Part shown: positions 42,119 through 44,767 of the stretch, piece after piece
How positions within the stretch are numbered: the first letter of the stretch is position 1
How the letters are laid out: every line of letters begins with the position of its first letter
Assembly (NCBI RefSeq): GCF_018139625.1
Contig: NZ_JAGSOH010000059.1
Location: 1-44,767 of the forward strand
Length of the DNA stretch: 44,767 nt
Reading direction: 5' to 3'
From: Actinospica acidithermotolerans
GTDB lineage: Bacteria; Actinomycetota; Actinomycetes; Streptomycetales; Catenulisporaceae
Notes under the pieces: model-generated
What the model was told of the DNA's origin: nothing
The model's input: the letters and a program-made list of their open reading frames with translations, nothing else
Database searches by the model: none
Translations under genes and position numbers: made by a program

Positions 42119-42862
42119 TCACGTACTGGAGATCAGCAGTCCGGTGGCGAGTGCGAGCAGCGCGACGCCGTAAGCGCGGGTGAGCCATTCCGATTGCGCG
42201 CGGATCGCCAGGCGCGCGCCGAGGTATGCGGCGGGGGTTGCCGGGAGGGCGTAGGCGAGCACGACCAACCAGTCGATGTGCCCGAGCACTGCGTGGGTGA
42301 TGGTGCCCGGCACCGCCAACGCCGCGGAAACCGCCAGTGACGTAGCCAAAGCACGTTTGATCGGCATACGCAGGATCAGCAGGAAAAGCGGGGTGAGCAG
42401 GAATCCGCCGCTGTTGGCCAACAGGCCGGAGACCACCCCTACTACGGCGGCGACAGAGATCACCCGGATTCTCGCTGCCCCGTTCCCGGCTCCACGTTCG
42501 CCTGACTCGCGGGGGAAGATCGTCAGGCGCAGTCCGATCGCGGCCACAACGCCCTCTGTGATCTGCACCAGGAGCCTGCCTCCCACGTGCGGGGTGAGCG
42601 GTGCTCCACCCACCGTCGCGGGGAGGCCGATCGCAATGCACCAGGTCGCCACGCGCCGATCAAGGTAACCGCGCTTCTGGTAGGCGCCCGAGGCGGCCAC
42701 GGCGATCGGCACGGCTGCCGGCAGCGGAGATGCCAGGGCCACGAACGGCGCCACACCGATCGCATTCAGCAGCGGTGTGCCCACGGCCGACCCCCCAGCC
42801 CCGAACAGGCCAGCGAACAAACCCACCCCTGACCCGACCAGCGCGATCAGCCACCACGACAT
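42119..42862 (-). CDS. TauE/SafE-family sulfite/sulfonate exporter (247 aa)
   Basis: Two homologous halves of about four membrane helices each, as in the family: the first has GLFAGLFGAGGSAVGTPLLN and PLPAAVPIAVAASGAYQKRG, the second VVGVVSGLLANSGGFLLTPL. Members export sulfite, sulfoacetate or related anions. Its stop is 71 bp from the GntR stop (convergent). Together with yeiH it makes two predicted sulfur-anion exporters on either side of one regulator. Confidence 0.9.
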   Translation of the reverse strand: MSWWLIALVGSGVGLFAGLFGAGGSAVGTPLLNAIGVAPFVALASPLPAAVPIAVAASGAYQKRGYLDRRVATWCIAIGLPATVGGAPLTPHVGGRLLVQITEGVVAAIGLRLTIFPRESGERGAGNGAARIRVISVAAVVGVVSGLLANSGGFLLTPLFLLILRMPIKRALATSLAVSAALAVPGTITHAVLGHIDWLVVLAYALPATPAAYLGARLAIRAQSEWLTRAYGVALLALATGLLISST

Positions 42863-43097
42863 GAGGAATCACCAGACTTTGAGCCTGCGCTCTCCTGCCT
42901 CTTCCTCCTCACCTACCCCGGAGCACAGACCGACTCAACATCCGACCCGGCAGTGCACGTCGCGCGATCAGGATCTCGGTCGGCGGTTTCACCGCGTCGT
43001 CTCCAACTGGCCGATAGCGGCTCAGGACGTTCGCCTCGCGTACCCGGCGGCTACCGCCATACTCCTCGGCGCGCATACTCCTCCGCGCGCGGCCCCT

Positions 43098-43727
43098 TCA
43101 GTCGGCTACCTGGTGGCCTGAGTCCTGTGGCGCGGGGCCTGGCCTGGTCGCGACCACGAGCGCGTCGAGCGCAGGCCTGTCCGCACCTGGCACGCGGCGT
43201 TCGACGCGTTCGGCCTGTACCACCGTAAGCGGAGCCACAGCGTCCACCAACTGCGGGACGGTATGGAGCACGGATGGGTCTTGCGGGCCGCCTACTCCCT
43301 CGGCCAGGTTGGCCGCGTCGTGGCTGACCACGATCAGCACACCGCGCGGGGCCACTGCGGCAGCGGCCCTGGCGATGACCGGCTTGATCACGGTCGGCGG
43401 CAGTTGCAGATACGCGATCACGACCGCGTCGAAAGCTCCAGCCTCCGGCTGGAACTCAGTCACATCGGCCTCCACCCAATCCACCGACACACCCGCCGCG
43501 TCAGCCTGCGCCCTACCCTTGGCCAGGGCCACGGCGGAGAAGTCCACAGCGGTCACCCGCCAGCCGAGCTCGGCCAGCCAGAGCGCGTTGCGGCCCTCTC
43601 CGCACGCGAGGTCGAGTGCCCGGCCCGGTACACGAGCTTCGAGTGTCCGCACGACGAAGACGTTCGCGGATCCGCCCCACACGGACTCCTGCTGCGCGTA
43701 GCGCTCGTCCCAGGCAGACCGGTCCAT
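43098..43727 (-). CDS. Class I SAM-dependent methyltransferase (209 aa)
   Basis: Short Rossmann methyltransferase of the TehB/UbiE-like kind. Motif I is ALDLACGEGRNALWLAELGW, with the acidic end of strand 2 in VTAVDFSAVAL, motif II near DWVEADVTEF, and then FDAVVIAYLQLPP. The N-terminus MDRSAWDERYAQQESVWGG is typical of this group, and GGGAG precedes the ATG. The substrate is unknown. It stands alone, with the remains of other genes to its right. Confidence 0.9.
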   Translation of the reverse strand: MDRSAWDERYAQQESVWGGSANVFVVRTLEARVPGRALDLACGEGRNALWLAELGWRVTAVDFSAVALAKGRAQADAAGVSVDWVEADVTEFQPEAGAFDAVVIAYLQLPPTVIKPVIARAAAAVAPRGVLIVVSHDAANLAEGVGGPQDPSVLHTVPQLVDAVAPLTVVQAERVERRVPGADRPALDALVVATRPGPAPQDSGHQVAD

Positions 43728-43873
43728 GACTCAACTCCCGTCCTCGCGACCGCCAACTCGCGGCCCGCCTCATCCATGTTCAGTGCCCGCGCCTTCCCGA
43801 TCAACTCGTCCAGGCCAGGCTCAGAGGGAGCGCCGGGATACCCAGGGCGATCGGGATGCGTTATCCAGTCCAT
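43728..43873 (-). other. Possible small upstream reading frame of the methyltransferase
   Basis: From an ATG at 43873 the minus strand reads MDWITHPDRPGYPGAPSEPG, then helical LDELIGKARALNMDEAGREL, running into the methyltransferase start region out of frame. The composition looks protein-like, but the frame then crosses the methyltransferase gene for 60 codons. It may be a remnant or a leader ORF. No family is recognised. Confidence 0.25.
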
Positions 43874-43910
43874 ATTCGGTCATCGCGGACGGCAGTCTCG
43901 TCGGCCTGGC

Positions 43911-44030
43911 CTGACGACAACCAGCACCGCCCTCGTAACCGGCGGCGCGAGCGAGTTTGGCGCGGCTGCGGCCGAGCGGCTCCGGGCCGTTGGCGAGAAC
44001 GTGACGACACTCAATCACCAGGTCCACCTG
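43911..44030 (+). pseudogene. Short-chain dehydrogenase/reductase, N-terminal remnant
   Basis: About 36 codons read LTTTSTALVTGGASEFGAAA then AERLRAVGENVTTLNH, clearly the first beta-alpha-beta unit of an SDR. The usual GGASGIG nucleotide loop is altered to GGASEFG. The gene has no proper start codon and breaks off after the second strand, where the NlpC/P60 remnant begins on the other strand. It is a truncated leftover of a rearrangement. Confidence 0.5.
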
Positions 44031-44038
44031 CATTCATC

Positions 44039-44326
44039 TCATTCAACAATTCTGCGCATCGCCACAACTGAGCTGGCCCACTGGCCCAGTGGGCTGAGCT
44101 TGACGACCTCGCCGGTCTGGGGCGCCCGTATGAGTAAACCCTGGCCGAGGTACATGCCGACATGACCGGGGGCCTGTGGAGTTCCGTCGGAGCCGGGTAT
44201 GAACAGCAGGTCGCCGGGCTGGAGCTGGGCGATGCTGTAGACGGGGCGGCCGGCGTTGACCTGGTCGAACGTAGTGCGCGGTAGGTGCACGCCGTGGTGG
44301 GCGTAGGCGGCCTGGATCAGGGGGCT
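44039..44326 (-). pseudogene. NlpC/P60 peptidase, C-terminal fragment
   Basis: The minus strand encodes LIQAAYAHHGVHLPRTTFDQ, then the NlpC/P60 signatures QLQPGDLLFIPG and GHVGMYLGQG, to a normal C-terminus (AMRRIVE). These cell-wall endopeptidases use a Cys in a DCSGL box that should lie just upstream of LIQ. In this copy that position is the junction with an IS3-type element (about 44327), so the catalytic Cys and everything before it are cut off. It is an inactivated gene unless the missing part lies beyond the nested insertions. Confidence 0.72.
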
Positions 44327-44640
44327 TGTCCCTGAAGCGCGGACACCGGTTGCTATGCGGCTGTGGCCAGGGTAGTCGATCGGAGTTCGTACTCGATCGG
44401 GCTGTGGTAATCGAGCGCTGAGTGCAGTCGGCGGGTGTTGTACCGGGTGGCCCAGCTGAACACGGCCAGTCTGGCGTCTCGGGCGCTCGGCCAGCGTTTG
44501 GCGCCTTGCAGCGTCTCGCGTTTGAGAGTGGCGTTGAACGCCTCGGCCGCGGCGTTGTCCGCGCTCGTGCCGACGTTCCCGCGGGAGCGGATCACCCCGA
44601 GCCGGTCGCAGAGTTCAGTGAACTGCTTGGAAACGTATTG
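44327..44640 (-). mobile_element. IS3-family element, 3' part with transposase C-terminus (44353-44640)
   Basis: The minus strand encodes the end of an IS3-type (OrfB, rve) integrase: YVSKQFTELCDRLGVIRSRG, NVGTSADNAAAEAFNATLKR with the final catalytic Glu in AEAFNATLK, then WATRYNTRRLHSALDYHSPI to the stop at 44353. The element end, TGTCCCTGAAGCG on the plus strand, lies near 44327 inside the NlpC/P60 gene. Upstream, homology stops abruptly at Q-Y-V-S (44640), where an IS30-type element joins. The rest of the transposase must lie beyond it or be lost. Confidence 0.8.
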
Positions 44641-44647
44641 CTTGGGT

Positions 44648-44767
44648 TCAAGGGGTCGTTGCAACACCGGTTGCTGATACCGAGTATAGTTGTTCTTCGA
44701 AGACTTCGGCCGGGGTTCGCCAGCCGAGGATCTTGCGGGGCCGATTGTTGATCGCCAGGGCGACAGC
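44648..44767 (-). mobile_element. IS30-family transposase, C-terminal end (runs off window)
   Basis: Reading leftward from the window edge, the minus strand gives AVALAINNRPRKILGWRTPA then EVFEEQLYSV and stops at 44650-44648. NxRPRKxLGWxTPAEVF is the hallmark C-terminus of IS30-type transposases. Only 39 codons are in the window. The element inserted into the IS3-type element, whose sequence resumes at about 44640. Confidence 0.8.

Noticed and set aside
1-44767. tRNA, rRNA, CRISPR arrays or known riboswitches
   Set aside because: I looked for cloverleaf/CCA ends, regular spaced repeats and common aptamer cores and saw none that I could support.

Overview
The window is high-GC actinobacterial DNA: GC-rich third codon positions, GTG and TTG starts, WXG100/FtsK-type secretion genes and actinomycete-type regulators. 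The genus cannot be fixed from the sequence. A Catenulispora- or Actinospica-like or other non-Streptomyces filamentous actinomycete is only a guess.

Left flank, 1-6.4 kb: insertion-sequence territory. The first 80 bases hold the start of an IS630-type transposase. An IS1380-family element (about 1315-5425) is interrupted by an intact group II intron (about 2371-4776) that encodes a reverse transcriptase/maturase with an HNH domain. Splicing would restore the transposase frame. A 140-bp sequence occurs twice as a direct repeat (1069-1208 and 6150-6289) on either side of the IS plus an acetyltransferase gene.

6.4-8.5 kb: a small membrane protein, lgt (prolipoprotein diacylglyceryl transferase) and a poorly supported reverse-strand gene.

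8.5-30.3 kb, all minus strand: the centrepiece, a tightly coupled run of 11-12 genes. In order of transcription they are a WXG-type protein with a hydrophobic C-terminal region, an unknown 221-aa protein, a PP2C phosphatase, an FHA protein with a zinc-ribbon-like motif, a membrane Ser/Thr kinase, a 2,080-aa surface protein with Ig/cadherin-like and fibronectin III repeats, a MoxR ATPase, a DUF58 protein, a transglutaminase-like membrane protein, an FHA-containing EccC/EssC-type secretion ATPase, a WXG100 protein, and a membrane-anchored protein. Most junctions overlap by a few bases. The kinase/FN3/AAA/DUF58/transglutaminase core matches the layout of the Bifidobacterium 'PFNA' cluster. Here it is embedded between type VII secretion components, while EccB, EccD, EccE and MycP are absent from the window. 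I infer a phospho-signalling-controlled surface assembly or secretion system.

30.3-35.4 kb: a three-gene minus-strand group (multi-pass membrane protein, coiled-coil protein, lipoprotein) and a divergent two-component system.

35.5-39.7 kb: a STAND/NACHT-like P-loop NTPase with a long helical-repeat tail, preceded by a small partner gene. The NTPase reading frame has no start codon for over 200 bases into clearly coding sequence, so the two ORFs may be one gene joined by a -1 frameshift at a run of four Gs.

40-42.9 kb: a sulfur-oxyanion efflux neighbourhood (YeiH-type and TauE/SafE-type exporters) around a GntR/UTRA regulator, with a perfect 14-bp palindrome in the divergent promoter. 43-44.8 kb: a methyltransferase, then a scrapyard: an SDR remnant and an NlpC/P60 gene cut by an IS3-type element, which is itself cut by an IS30-type element running off the window end.
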